Source: Streptomyces sp. Go-475
Lineage (GTDB): Bacteria; Actinomycetota; Actinomycetes; Streptomycetales; Streptomycetaceae
Reading direction: 5' to 3'
Length of the DNA stretch: 64,000 bases
Assembly (NCBI RefSeq): GCF_003330845.1
Contig: NZ_CP026121.1
Coordinates: 496,001 to 560,000 of the forward strand
Of the stretch, positions 50,548 to 61,289 are shown one piece after another. Both the position numbers and the translations under genes were made by a program. The first letter of the stretch is position 1, and the number at the start of each line of letters is the position of its first letter. The notes under the pieces are model-generated. The model saw only the letters and a program-made list of their open reading frames with translations. It had not been told where the DNA came from and searched no databases.

Positions 50548-51031
50548 GGTCGCGCTGGTACCAGATGCCTGACTTGCCGCCGAGATCGGCCGGGGCAGCC
50601 GGGCCAACCGAGACGAACCCGGCCTTGGTCAACACCTTCTGGGACGCAACATTGTCGTGGGAGGTGGCCGCCCGTAGTGTGCGCAGCCCGTGCCGCGCCG
50701 CCGCCAGCTGGCAAAGCTCCTGGACGGTCGCGGTCGCCACGCCGCGGCCGGCGACCTGCTGCGCGACCCGGTAGCCGAGTCTCGCAGTGCTGTCCACCAA
50801 GTCGTACAGGTTGAACCTGCCGAGTACCGAGCTGTCCTCGGCGACGAGCACGTAGAAGGCGCAGCTGCCGGCCTCCTGCTCGGCCAGCGAGGCGTTGTAC
50901 CGGTCGGTGAACTGGTCGAAGAAGTCGTCGCCGCGGTCGGAGATCGAGGCAGCGAAGTAGGTGCGGTTCGCCAGCTCGAAGGCCAGGACCGCCGGGGCGT
51001 GGTCGGCATGCAGCCGCTTCAGCTCGGGCAT
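50537..51031 (-). CDS. RimJ/RimL-like GNAT acetyltransferase
   Basis: This 164-residue GNAT protein has KRLHADHAPAVLAFELANRTYFAASI at the start, FYVLVAEDSSVLGRFNLYDL, and the acetyl-CoA loop YRVAQQVAGRGVATATVQEL, with ATSHDNVASQKVLTKAGF near the end. Its last three codons and stop fall inside the right inverted repeat of the IS701-type element, so the element abuts or has replaced the native 3' end. Another perfect copy of the element end lies upstream at 51112. The target of acetylation is unknown. Confidence 0.88.
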   Translation of the reverse strand: MPELKRLHADHAPAVLAFELANRTYFAASISDRGDDFFDQFTDRYNASLAEQEAGSCAFYVLVAEDSSVLGRFNLYDLVDSTARLGYRVAQQVAGRGVATATVQELCQLAAARHGLRTLRAATSHDNVASQKVLTKAGFVSVGPAAPADLGGKSGIWYQRDLQP

Positions 51032-51111
51032 CGCCCGACTCTACGCAGATCGTGCGCTGAGGACACCTGGGTTTCCGCCAGTGCAGACAGCCCCAAGACC
51101 AGGGGACATAA

Positions 51112-51131
51112 CGATCTACGGCTGGAGTACT
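51112..51131. repeat. Second inverted end of the IS701-type element
   Basis: CGATCTACGGCTGGAGTACT is the exact reverse complement of the 20 bp at 49681-49700, closer than the repeat at 50527-50547. The acetyltransferase gene is therefore bracketed, together with the broken transposase, by perfect inverted ends 1.45 kb apart. Confidence 0.85.
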
Positions 51132-51404
51132 GGCGGGTGTGCGTAGGAGTCGGTCCGCCGGGCAGGAGTGGGCACGTGCTCTGGTGGGCCCTGATGCCGG
51201 TCCAGTCCATGAGCGGGCAGCCGCGAGGAGCACGAGACCGACCGCGGACGCGAGCCACCTCAACACCCGGTTCAAAAAGCGGGGCTCCGCCCGGCCGGCG
51301 TGCGCTTCACTTCGACGCATAGAGCTCAACCTCCGGATACTCGTCCCACCAGCGACGCGATTCCCATGCGCATGACAACCCGCAATGAGATTCGCGCCGG
51401 TCGC
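51132..51404. other. 273-bp region with no assignable gene
   Basis: A minus-strand frame encodes a hydrophobic run RFLNRVLRWLASAVGLVLLAAA, possibly the start of a lost membrane or exported protein. No start signal or continuation supports a gene. Confidence 0.35.
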
Positions 51405-52472
51405 TCAGGACTGGGTGAAGCCGTTCATGATGACGGTGGGACGCTGCGTGGAGGAGTCCCAGGCACCCATGTTGTAACCGGTGAACGGGGACATGCACTC
51501 CGGCTCCCAGTAGAAGATGCCCTGTCCTCCGTTGGCCTTCAGCGCCTTGGTGTAGGCGACCAGCGCGGCCTGGGTGGATGAGGCCCTGTCGACCCGGCCG
51601 CCGAACTCGCTCTGGAGGAACGGTTTGCCGTAGGCATCGGAGATCCTCTTCATGTTCGCCACGATCCCGGGAGCGACGTCGGCGCTGCCGTAGGAGGAGA
51701 ACACCGACATGTCCCACTTGCCGCCGTTCGCGGCGTAGCGGCTGAAGAACGTCGTCATCACGTCGTACTTCTGCGGCTGGGCGAGGTGGATGCACACGGT
51801 CGAGTTCGGTGACACGGCCTTGACCTGGGTGTACGCCGCGTTGAGCAGCCCTGTCATCTGCGCCGGGTTCGAGACGCTGCCGACGGGACGGCAGATCCCG
51901 CTGTTGATCTCGTTGCCGATCTGGACCCAGGTGGGGAGCACGTCGTTGTTCTTCATGACCGTCATGGTCTGGTTCACGTACGTGCTCAGCGCGGTGCGCA
52001 TCTGGCTGTAGCTCATGTTCCGCCAGGCAGCGGGCGGGTTCTGCACACCGACGGAGTTCCATGTGTCGCCGAACATGTAGTCGAGCATGATCGACATTCC
52101 GGCGGCCTTGACCCGCTTGGCGAAGGCGGAGACCTCGTTGATGCCGCAGTGCCCGTCCGTGGGGCTGCTGGAGGGGTTGACGAACGTGCGTAACCGCACC
52201 GCGCTGATGCCGTACCCCTCGAGAATGGTGAGCAGGTCCTGCTGCTGACCGCTCGCGTTCTTCCAGGAGAAGCCGCGCGCCTCCATCTGCGGCACCCAGC
52301 TGATGTCGACGCCTTTGACGAAACCCGCGGCGGCGTTGGCCGGCGTCTCGAGTTCGGCGAGCACGGCGGCGGTGGCGAGCGCCCCGGCGGTGGCGGTGGT
52401 GGCCTTGAGCAGGGTCCTCCGGCTGATCCGCCCGGAACCGGCTGCGGAACCGGATACAGGGGTGGGGGGCAT
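51405..52472 (-). CDS. Tat-exported GH53 endo-beta-1,4-galactanase
   Basis: The protein has 355 residues. A twin-arginine signal (ISRRTLLKATTATAG) ends near NAAAG. The GH53 domain has VKGVDISWVPQMEARG, VRLRTFVNPSS, LDYMFGDTWNSVG, acid/base E188 in VQIGNEINSG and nucleophile E289 in KPFLQSEFGGR. It hydrolyses the galactan side chains of pectin. AGGAAGGAG precedes the ATG. A perfect 14-bp palindrome about 160 bp upstream suggests control by a LacI-type repressor. Confidence 0.95.
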   Translation of the reverse strand: MPPTPVSGSAAGSGRISRRTLLKATTATAGALATAAVLAELETPANAAAGFVKGVDISWVPQMEARGFSWKNASGQQQDLLTILEGYGISAVRLRTFVNPSSSPTDGHCGINEVSAFAKRVKAAGMSIMLDYMFGDTWNSVGVQNPPAAWRNMSYSQMRTALSTYVNQTMTVMKNNDVLPTWVQIGNEINSGICRPVGSVSNPAQMTGLLNAAYTQVKAVSPNSTVCIHLAQPQKYDVMTTFFSRYAANGGKWDMSVFSSYGSADVAPGIVANMKRISDAYGKPFLQSEFGGRVDRASSTQAALVAYTKALKANGGQGIFYWEPECMSPFTGYNMGAWDSSTQRPTVIMNGFTQS

Positions 52473-52633
52473 GGCGCTCCTTCCTGTGCGCCGACCGCAC
52501 GCGAGCCGTCCCGGTCGTTGCGTGTTCGGTCGTTGCGGGTGGCAGTTGCCCCGGGGTTCCGGGCGGGGCTCGGTGCGGAGGTGGGCCGCCCGTGAACTGG
52601 CGCCATCGACGACAGCGGCACCCGCCTGGCGTT

Positions 52634-52647
52634 GTGAACGTTCACAG
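52634..52647. promoter_or_regulatory. LacI-type operator upstream of the galactanase
   Basis: TGTGAACGTTCACA is a perfect 14-bp palindrome with the central CG typical of LacI-family sites. A related GGGGAGCGTTCACA at 52725-52738 mixes this site with the CebR-box pattern. A galactan- or galactose-responsive repressor is the likely reader. None is encoded nearby. Confidence 0.75.
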
Positions 52648-52850
52648 TCAGATCGAAAAACGAAGGCGCGAAGGCCTTTCCCGTGAGCTTTTGGTGGGAC
52701 CTTGTCCTCTGGCGGCTCAGTGGTGGGGAGCGTTCACAACAGCTGCCCCGCATCACGCAGTTTCCAGACCGCACTCCCGCCTGTCAATCCACGCGCAGAG
52801 CCGACTTCACGCATCCGAACAAGGCCGAACATCGAGCTTCAACAGAACTC

Positions 52851-52896
52851 TTGACGCTGCCTCAGCGTGTTCCTACTCTCCGTGGGAGCGTTCCCA
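52851..52896 (+). promoter_or_regulatory. Promoter with CebR-like operator
   Basis: TTGACG (52851-52856), a 17-bp spacer and TACTCT (52874-52879) form a strong promoter. TGGGAGCGTTCCCA (52883-52896) differs from the CebR consensus by one base and sits over the expected transcription start. The next solid start codon is 280 bp downstream, leaving an unusually long leader. Confidence 0.8.
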
Positions 52897-52977
52897 TGCT
52901 TGCCCGGAGTGAACGATCACCTTCCTGCCCCACCAGAGCCGCGTTCACTCGGCACCCCCCACGCATCGGAGGTCATC

Positions 52978-53220
52978 GTGACCGAGGCACGTCGACACCC
53001 CGCCTTCACGGCACGATCCCGGAGACCGGGAGGCCGCTCCAGAGGCCCGACATCTGCGACGGCCAGGCCTCGCTCGCCGACCCCGCAGCCTCAACTGCTC
53101 CGGGCGAACGCGCTCATGAACAGCCGATCACCGCACCACGTCTTCGAACTGCTCCCGCCACGCAGGAAGGGACAGGCATGCGCAGAACCCGGCAATCACC
53201 GCTCCCACGAATCCTCTTGA
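52978..53220 (+). other. Possible small or remnant coding frame in the esterase leader
   Basis: A GTG at 52978 is preceded by GGAGGTCATC, a good ribosome site, and opens an 80-codon frame that overlaps the esterase start. The peptide is rich in R, P and S and matches nothing I recognise. It may be the 5' end of a deleted gene or a chance frame. Confidence 0.2.
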
Positions 53221-54014
53221 CCACGCTTCTGCTCGCGCTCGGCCTGGCACTCGTACCGTCGACCGCCGCCGCCCCCGCCGCCACAGCCGCCACCGCCGCT
53301 GCCCCCGTACGCATCATGCCGCTGGGCGACTCGATCACCGGCTCGCCGGGGTGCTGGCGGGCCCTGCTGTGGAACCGTCTGCAGAGCACCGGATACAGGA
53401 ACATCGACTTCGTCGGCACCCTCAACCAGCGGGGCTGCCCCCAGGCGCACGACGGCGACAACGAGGGCCACGGCGGTGAGCTCGTGACCAACGTGGCGAA
53501 CCGGAACCTGCTGCCCGGCAGGCTCGCTGCCACGCGTCCGGACATCGTTGTCATGCACTTCGGCACCAACGACGTGTGGAGCAGCGTCTCCACCGACACC
53601 ATCCTCGCCGCGTACACGAAGCTGGTGCAGCAGATGCGGGCGTCGAATCCGAACATGAAGATCCTCGTCGCGCAGCTGATACCGATGAACCCGTCGGGCT
53701 GCACCGGCTGCGCCCAGCGCGTGACCGCCCTGAACGCACGGATCCCCGGCTGGGCGCGGGCGTCCAGCACGAGCCGCTCCCCGGTGACGGTGGTCGACCA
53801 GTGGACGGGGTTCAACACCGCCTCCGACACGTACGACGGCGTGCACCCCTCCGCCTCCGGCAACGAGAAGATCGCCGCCCGCTGGTACCCCGCCCTCACC
53901 ACCGCCCTCGGCCGCGCCGTGCCGAGCGCCGTGGGCGACGGCCGGCACTCCCCCGGCCATCGTCAGCTGCACAGCACGGCCCGCCATCTCCTGAACACCC
54001 CGTCCCCGTCCTAA
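53178..54014 (+). CDS. Secreted SGNH/GDSL esterase (CE3-like)
   Basis: The protein has 278 residues. A signal peptide and an alanine-rich segment (1-42) precede block I VRIMPLGDSITGSPGCWRALLW (nucleophile S52), block III VMHFGTNDVW (N131) and block V DTYDGVHPSASGNE (D220, H223). The pattern fits carbohydrate esterase family 3, so it may deacetylate xylan or another hemicellulose. Its last codons run into a 19-bp tandem repeat, so the extreme C-terminus is probably not conserved. It is the first of three co-directional secreted enzymes under a CebR-like promoter. Confidence 0.9.
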   Translation: MRRTRQSPLPRILLTTLLLALGLALVPSTAAAPAATAATAAAPVRIMPLGDSITGSPGCWRALLWNRLQSTGYRNIDFVGTLNQRGCPQAHDGDNEGHGGELVTNVANRNLLPGRLAATRPDIVVMHFGTNDVWSSVSTDTILAAYTKLVQQMRASNPNMKILVAQLIPMNPSGCTGCAQRVTALNARIPGWARASSTSRSPVTVVDQWTGFNTASDTYDGVHPSASGNEKIAARWYPALTTALGRAVPSAVGDGRHSPGHRQLHSTARHLLNTPSPS

Positions 54015-54050
54015 CACCCCGTCCCCGTCGTAACACCCCGTCCCCGTCGT
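53994..54050 (+). repeat. 19-bp tandem repeat, three copies
   Basis: AACACCCCGTCCCCGTCGT occurs three times in succession (first copy one base different). It spans the esterase stop codon and ends just before the mannanase leader. Copy-number change would alter the esterase C-terminus and the intergenic spacing. Confidence 0.9.
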
Positions 54051-54062
54051 ATGGGAGCCCAC

Positions 54063-56586
<2,524 letters not shown>

Positions 56587-56621
56587 GGCGGCCCTGAGCC
56601 AGTTCCCGAAGCTCGACCAAG

Positions 56622-56655
56622 CCGAAGTGCCGGGCACACACGCCCGGCACTTCGG
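56622..56655. terminator. Perfect hairpin after the polyesterase gene
   Basis: CCGAAGTGCCGGGC and GCCCGGCACTTCGG form a perfect 14-bp stem with a 6-nt loop. It starts about 35 bp after the stop. The following 250 bp, to the TetR gene end, hold nothing recognisable. Confidence 0.9.
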
Positions 56656-56905
56656 TCACCGCCCAGCGGTCTGTCGTCCGTGTCGGCGACCTGCGGCCCG
56701 CTCGGGCAACGCGGGCGGCGATGACACGCGTCGCACGGGACGGCCTCAGCGACATCATGCCCGTCCCCTCTGCGTGGCAGCCGCCCGCAGTTCGCCGCGA
56801 TCGAGCGCCCGCTCCGGCAGCGCCTCGCCTCGCCGAGCCCGGCCGCTACGCCCTCGCCGCCCCGCCGGTGGGCTCCCGAAGCCCACGCGTCCGGCCGCCG
56901 GCCTT

Positions 56906-57472
56906 CTAACGGACCAGCGGGAGGAAGATCGTGTCGACGATTTCCTCGATCACCTCGGGTGCGACCGGGCGTAGCGTCATCATCGCCTCGGCTCGAAGCA
57001 GGTCGAAGGGGAGTGACGCGATCCGTGGGGTGAGCTTGGCCGGATCGAGTTCGCCGCGCTCGATGGCACGTTCCATGATCTCGTCGCGTCCGGAACGGCG
57101 TCCGGCGCTGATCGTCTCGTGCAGCTTGGCGAAGCTGGTCTCGGTCTCGGCGAAGTAGTCGGCGAGCAGCAGGCTGAGTTGCGCGAGGAACGGACCGCGC
57201 TTCTCGCTCATCTCGGTGAGGGTGGCGATCAGGTCGCCGCGCAGGGACCCGGTGTCGGCCGGGCTGATCAGCTGGATGACATTGCGGCGTACGACTGCCG
57301 CCTCGACCAGCTTCTGCTTGTCCGCCCAGCGCCGATACAGCACCGGTTTGCTGGTGCCGGCTCGCCGGGCGACGGAGTCGAAGGTCAGCTTCGCGTACCC
57401 TCGCTCGCTCAACTCGTCCCAGGCCGCTTCGAGGATCGCCGCCTCGAGCGCTTCGCCGCGCCGTCGTCCCAC
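56906..57472 (-). CDS. TetR-family repressor
   Basis: The protein has 188 residues from a GTG after AAGGAG. The DNA-binding part is AAILEAAWDELSERGYAKLTFDSVARRAGTSKPVLYRRWADKQKLVEAAV. The ligand half contains LAQLSLLLADYFAETETSF and is family-typical. It is divergent from an MFS transporter, and the intergenic region contains an inverted repeat over the transporter's -35 box. It is very probably a local repressor relieved by the drug-like substrate of the pump. Confidence 0.92.
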   Translation of the reverse strand: MGRRRGEALEAAILEAAWDELSERGYAKLTFDSVARRAGTSKPVLYRRWADKQKLVEAAVVRRNVIQLISPADTGSLRGDLIATLTEMSEKRGPFLAQLSLLLADYFAETETSFAKLHETISAGRRSGRDEIMERAIERGELDPAKLTPRIASLPFDLLRAEAMMTLRPVAPEVIEEIVDTIFLPLVR

Positions 57473-57482
57473 AACACTCCTT

Positions 57483-57519
57483 AGAAACCTTGACGTTTCT
57501 TATCGGCACACCTTACTCT
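57483..57519 (+). promoter_or_regulatory. TetR operator overlapping the MFS promoter
   Basis: AGAAAC (57483-57488) and GTTTCT (57495-57500) form an inverted repeat whose right arm overlaps TTGACG (57490-57495). TACTCT at 57514-57519 completes a promoter with an 18-bp spacer. A second dyad, TAAGA at 57526 and TCTTA at 57543, lies just downstream. Confidence 0.7.
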
Positions 57520-57583
57520 CCCAAATAAGAAACGGATGCGTATCTTACGTGCCGTGTGCGGATCCCCTGACAAGGAGTCCTTG

Positions 57584-59047
57584 ATGCAGCAGAGCAGGAC
57601 CGGAAGCACAGGCGCCATACCGCACACGAGTGGGAAGGGGCGGCTCGTCGGCCTGGTGGCCGTCCTGACCATGGTGAACTTCGTGGTCGACTCGGCCATC
57701 ACGGCGCCGCTGGTCGTCCTCCCGGAGATGCTCGACCATTTCCGCACCGACCAGGCGGCGTGGCTCAACGCCACTGCGATGCTCGCGGGAGTGCTGTGGG
57801 CACCGCTGCTCGGAAAGAGCGCCGACATCCACGGCAGGCGCAGGGTGCTCGTACTGACGCTGCTCCTCAGCTGCGCGGGCGCCCTCTTATGCGCCGTGGC
57901 CTCCGACCTCTGGGTGTTCGTGCCGGGGCGCATGCTGCAGGGAGCGGCTCTGGCCACCGTCTTCCTCTCCGTCGCGATCGTTCGAGGTGTCTGCGCGCCC
58001 CGCATCGCGATGATCATCGTGGGCATCGTGACTTCCGGCTCCGCGGTGCTCAACATCGCGTCCCGTTTCCTCATCGAGGAACTGGCCACGGAGTTCGGCT
58101 TCCAGATCTTGTTCCTCGGATCGGCCTTCCTCGCGGCCGCGATGGCGATCTGCGTGCGCAAGGTCGTTCCCGAATCCCCGGTCAGGACACCGGGGAAGAT
58201 CGACGTCGGCGGTGCCCTCCTCCTCGGCGGGGGTCTCGCCGGGGTGCTCAGCTATGTCAGTCTGGGCTCGGACCTCGGCTGGCTCGCCGCCGGGCCGCTG
58301 GCTCTCCTCGTCGGTGGCGCCGCGGCATTGGCCAGGTGGTTCCTGGTGTCGAGCCGGAAGCCCGACCCTCTGATCGACGTCAGGGACATGAGCAGGCCAT
58401 TGGTGCTTACGCTCCTCGTCGTCTTCCTGGCAGCCGGTTCGTACCAGAGCATGCTTCAGCTCGTCTCCCTCATCGGTGACGTCTCGGCGGATCAGCACCT
58501 CGGATACGGGCTGGCCGGCCAGGGATCAGTGGCACTGTTGCTCGCGGCGCCCGGAGTCGGCGTCACGCTCGGAGGCCCGGCGGCCGGATGGCTTGCCGCA
58601 CGCATCGGACCGGCCTTGACGCTGGCCGGGGCGGTCGTGCTCGGAACGGTGGTGACCCTCGGGATGTTCCTCGGGGCTTCCCGGCTTCCCGCCGCGCTCT
58701 GCTGCGGATTTCTGCTGGGTGTCACGGTAGGAGCGCTCGGGACATCCGGTTTCAACATGGCGGCGGGCCTGGCGTCCCCCGAACGGCAGGGCATCGTGTC
58801 CAGCCTGGTCATGGTCATGGTCTCGATCGGGGCCGTGGTGCTGGACTTCGTGGGCGCGGCCGTACTCAAGTCGACCACCGTGGTCGTCGACGGCGAAACA
58901 ACGAACTCGGCCACGGGCGTCTTCAGCTACATCGGGATCGCTTCCGTCGCGTTCGCCATCGCCGCGGTGCTGGCCGTCAGGCTCGTGCGGAGCACACGCC
59001 TCGGCAGCGACTCGCCGTCGCCCGACCTTGAACGGGAAGCGGTGTGA
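57584..59047 (+). CDS. MFS drug-efflux transporter (EmrB/QacA-like)
   Basis: The protein has 487 residues with 12-14 predicted helices. The conserved GKSADIHGRRRVLVLTLLLS loop (motif A) and the PGRMLQGAALATVFLSVAIV helix are visible. It should export a hydrophobic compound by proton antiport. Codon 102 is TTA (57887-57889), so translation may need the bldA leucyl-tRNA. AAGGAGTCCTTG precedes the ATG. It is followed 24 bp later by a FAD monooxygenase gene, and the two probably form an operon under the divergent TetR. Confidence 0.92.
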   Translation: MQQSRTGSTGAIPHTSGKGRLVGLVAVLTMVNFVVDSAITAPLVVLPEMLDHFRTDQAAWLNATAMLAGVLWAPLLGKSADIHGRRRVLVLTLLLSCAGALLCAVASDLWVFVPGRMLQGAALATVFLSVAIVRGVCAPRIAMIIVGIVTSGSAVLNIASRFLIEELATEFGFQILFLGSAFLAAAMAICVRKVVPESPVRTPGKIDVGGALLLGGGLAGVLSYVSLGSDLGWLAAGPLALLVGGAAALARWFLVSSRKPDPLIDVRDMSRPLVLTLLVVFLAAGSYQSMLQLVSLIGDVSADQHLGYGLAGQGSVALLLAAPGVGVTLGGPAAGWLAARIGPALTLAGAVVLGTVVTLGMFLGASRLPAALCCGFLLGVTVGALGTSGFNMAAGLASPERQGIVSSLVMVMVSIGAVVLDFVGAAVLKSTTVVVDGETTNSATGVFSYIGIASVAFAIAAVLAVRLVRSTRLGSDSPSPDLEREAV

Positions 59048-59070
59048 TGGACCTCCGAAAAGGAACGGGC

Positions 59071-60255
59071 ATGAGAACTGCGTCGAAAGGTACGGTCCTG
59101 GTTTCCGGCGCGAGCATCGCCGGTCCCGCCGTGGCGTTCTGGCTGCACCGGTACGGATTCGCGGTGACGGTGGTGGAGAAGTCCACCGGACTGCGGGGCG
59201 GTGGGTATCCGATCGATGTGCGTGGCACCGCGGTGGAGGTGGCTCGCCGGATGGGAATCCTGCCGCAACTCCAGGAAGCGCATATCGAGTCACGCCGGTT
59301 GACCTTCCTCAATGCCGATGGCAGTGAGGCGGCGGTGGTGCGTCCACAGGCGGTGACCGGCGGGGTCGAGGGACGTGACGTCGAGGTGCGTCGCGGTGAT
59401 GTGGCGGACATCCTGTACGGGACGGTCCGTGACGAGGTGGAGTTCGTGTTCGACGACTCCATCGAGACGCTCACCGAACACGAGCACGGCGTCGACGTCA
59501 CCTTCCGCAGCGGCGTCCAGCGCAGCTTCGACCTGGTCCTGGGGGCGGACGGGATGCACTCGCGTACCCGGGAGTCCGTATTCGGCCCCGAGCGGCAGTT
59601 CCACCGCTATCTGGGGTACTGCTTCGCCATCTTCACCATGCCCAACACCTTTGGGCTCTCCCACGAAGTACTCATCTGGAACACTCCCGGAAGGGCCGCC
59701 GCGCTCTACGCGGTCGGCGACAGCGATGAGCTGCACGCGTTCCTCAACTTCACTCACCCGGAACCGCCGTACGAGGTCCTCCGCGACCCCGAGGCGCAAC
59801 GTGACCTCGTCGCCACCACCTTCGCCGGCGACGGATGGGACATCCCCGCCATGGTCACCGCCATGCGCGACGCGAACGACCCGTTCTTCGACACCGTGAG
59901 CCAGGTCCGCATGCCGTGCTGGTCCAGCGGCCGGGTCGCGCTCGTCGGCGATGCCGCGTACGCCCCGTCGTTCCTGACCGGGCAAGGGTCCAGCCTCGCC
60001 CTCGTCGGCGCCTATATGCTCGCCGGCTCGCTGGCCGCCCATCGCGACCACACCGCGGCCTTCGCCGCCTACGAACGCGATATCCGCGGATTCGTCGAAC
60101 TGAACCAGGCACAGGTCGGTGAAGGCGACGCGGCGCTCTTCCCCACCACCGCCGAAGCCCTGGAAAGACGCAACAACAAACTTCGCGGCCTCGTCTCCAT
60201 GCCACCAGAAACCGGGCGCCCGGCCCACACAGCCCTCACATTGCCCGAATCGTGA
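59071..60255 (+). CDS. FAD-dependent aromatic monooxygenase (TetX/RdmE-like)
   Basis: The protein has 394 residues. The N-terminal FAD motif is VLVSGASIAGPAVAFWLHRYGFAVTVVEK. It has the sugar/cofactor motif RRGDVADILYG, DLVLGADGMHSRTR, and the second FAD contact VALVGDAAYAPSFLTGQGSSLALVGAYML. It is a class-A flavin hydroxylase of small aromatic or polyketide-like molecules. Beside an efflux pump and TetR it may inactivate or tailor the exported compound. AAAAGGAACGGGC precedes the chosen ATG. Confidence 0.93.
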   Translation: MRTASKGTVLVSGASIAGPAVAFWLHRYGFAVTVVEKSTGLRGGGYPIDVRGTAVEVARRMGILPQLQEAHIESRRLTFLNADGSEAAVVRPQAVTGGVEGRDVEVRRGDVADILYGTVRDEVEFVFDDSIETLTEHEHGVDVTFRSGVQRSFDLVLGADGMHSRTRESVFGPERQFHRYLGYCFAIFTMPNTFGLSHEVLIWNTPGRAAALYAVGDSDELHAFLNFTHPEPPYEVLRDPEAQRDLVATTFAGDGWDIPAMVTAMRDANDPFFDTVSQVRMPCWSSGRVALVGDAAYAPSFLTGQGSSLALVGAYMLAGSLAAHRDHTAAFAAYERDIRGFVELNQAQVGEGDAALFPTTAEALERRNNKLRGLVSMPPETGRPAHTALTLPES

Positions 60256-60314
60256 TGCACGCGCCCGCGATGAACGTGCCGTCCAAGAGGGTGTCCCGCG
60301 TGGTCGGGCGGGTG

Positions 60315-61274
60315 TCAGCGGTCGTCGTTCTCGTCCGGAAGTCCCAAGGTGACGGTGCGGGAGCCCGGAGAGAAGCCGACGAATGAGTGGTCCCAACTCT
60401 CCTTGGGCCAGTGGTAGGTCACACGGCCTTCGCCGGGACGGTACTGGGCCGTGTACACCGTGCCCAGCCACTCGTCGTACGCGCATTGGTACAGCGGCGG
60501 TCGCAGCATCGCTGCGGCATCGATGCCCGCCGTCTGTATGGCGGCCAGCCGTGTCTGTGTCCGGGTGGTTCGTTCCTGCTCGTCCGGCACCGGCAGGTGC
60601 TGGTGGTTGGCGGCACAGGAGGCCGGTGCCTCGGTCAGCGGGATGTCGGGTCCGACGTAGACCGTCACGGTCCGGTTCGCGTCGACGAGGGTGACGTTCT
60701 GCGGGATCGCGACGGGCAGGGTGCGCAGTCTGTCCAGTGCCTCGTCGACGGTCCGGCAGGTCTCCAGGAGGTAGCGCAGCACGAGGGGAATGGCGAATCC
60801 CGGCCCGTGCACGAACCGTCCGCCGAAGGTGAGCGACACCGCGAGACCGGCGTTGTTCATGCCGTCCAGCAGGCCCCACCCGGCTTCCTGCATGCCGATC
60901 ACGGGGCGGAGGAAGTGGGAGAAGACGATGGTGCCTTCACAGTGTTCGGGGGCGAAGTCGTAGTTTCTGAGCAAAGTACCGTTGCGGCCGATCTGGGTGC
61001 AGCCGGAGAAGAACGGCCGCACCGCTGCCATGGTGAGAAGCGTCCTGGCCTGGGCGGAGGCCAGTTGGCCGGCGAGCCGGTCGAGTGCCGGGACCAGCTC
61101 AGGCATGTACTCCTCGAACAGCCGCCGGGCACGGGCCGCACCCTCAGGCGTCCGGCCCTCCTCGGTCAGCCAGTCCTCCGCCCTCACCATGGCCGGCCGG
61201 ACGCGCTCGGCCCATCGCCCGTCGCCGCCGTCACCGATCTCGATGGCATGGAACGTCTTGACGTATTGACTCAT
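60315..61274 (-). CDS. C45/choloylglycine-like Ntn hydrolase
   Basis: The protein has 319 residues. The likely autocatalytic nucleophile is the cysteine in FFSGCTQIGRNGTLLRNYDFAPEH (about residue 91). The segments GWGLLDGMNNAGLAVSLTFGG and ALDRLRTLPVAIPQNVTLVDANRTVTVYVGP fit linear-amide C-N hydrolases such as acyl-CoA:6-APA acyltransferase-like enzymes. About 90 residues lie before the cysteine, as in C45 proteins that self-process. It may hydrolyse an N-acyl or amide bond. The natural substrate is unknown. Confidence 0.82.
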   Translation of the reverse strand: MSQYVKTFHAIEIGDGGDGRWAERVRPAMVRAEDWLTEEGRTPEGAARARRLFEEYMPELVPALDRLAGQLASAQARTLLTMAAVRPFFSGCTQIGRNGTLLRNYDFAPEHCEGTIVFSHFLRPVIGMQEAGWGLLDGMNNAGLAVSLTFGGRFVHGPGFAIPLVLRYLLETCRTVDEALDRLRTLPVAIPQNVTLVDANRTVTVYVGPDIPLTEAPASCAANHQHLPVPDEQERTTRTQTRLAAIQTAGIDAAAMLRPPLYQCAYDEWLGTVYTAQYRPGEGRVTYHWPKESWDHSFVGFSPGSRTVTLGLPDENDDR

Positions 61275-61289
61275 GACGAAGGACTCAAC

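Noticed and set aside
49681..51131. Active composite transposon carrying an acetyltransferase
   Set aside because: The transposase is internally deleted and no target-site duplication was found, so only a bracketed arrangement is claimed.
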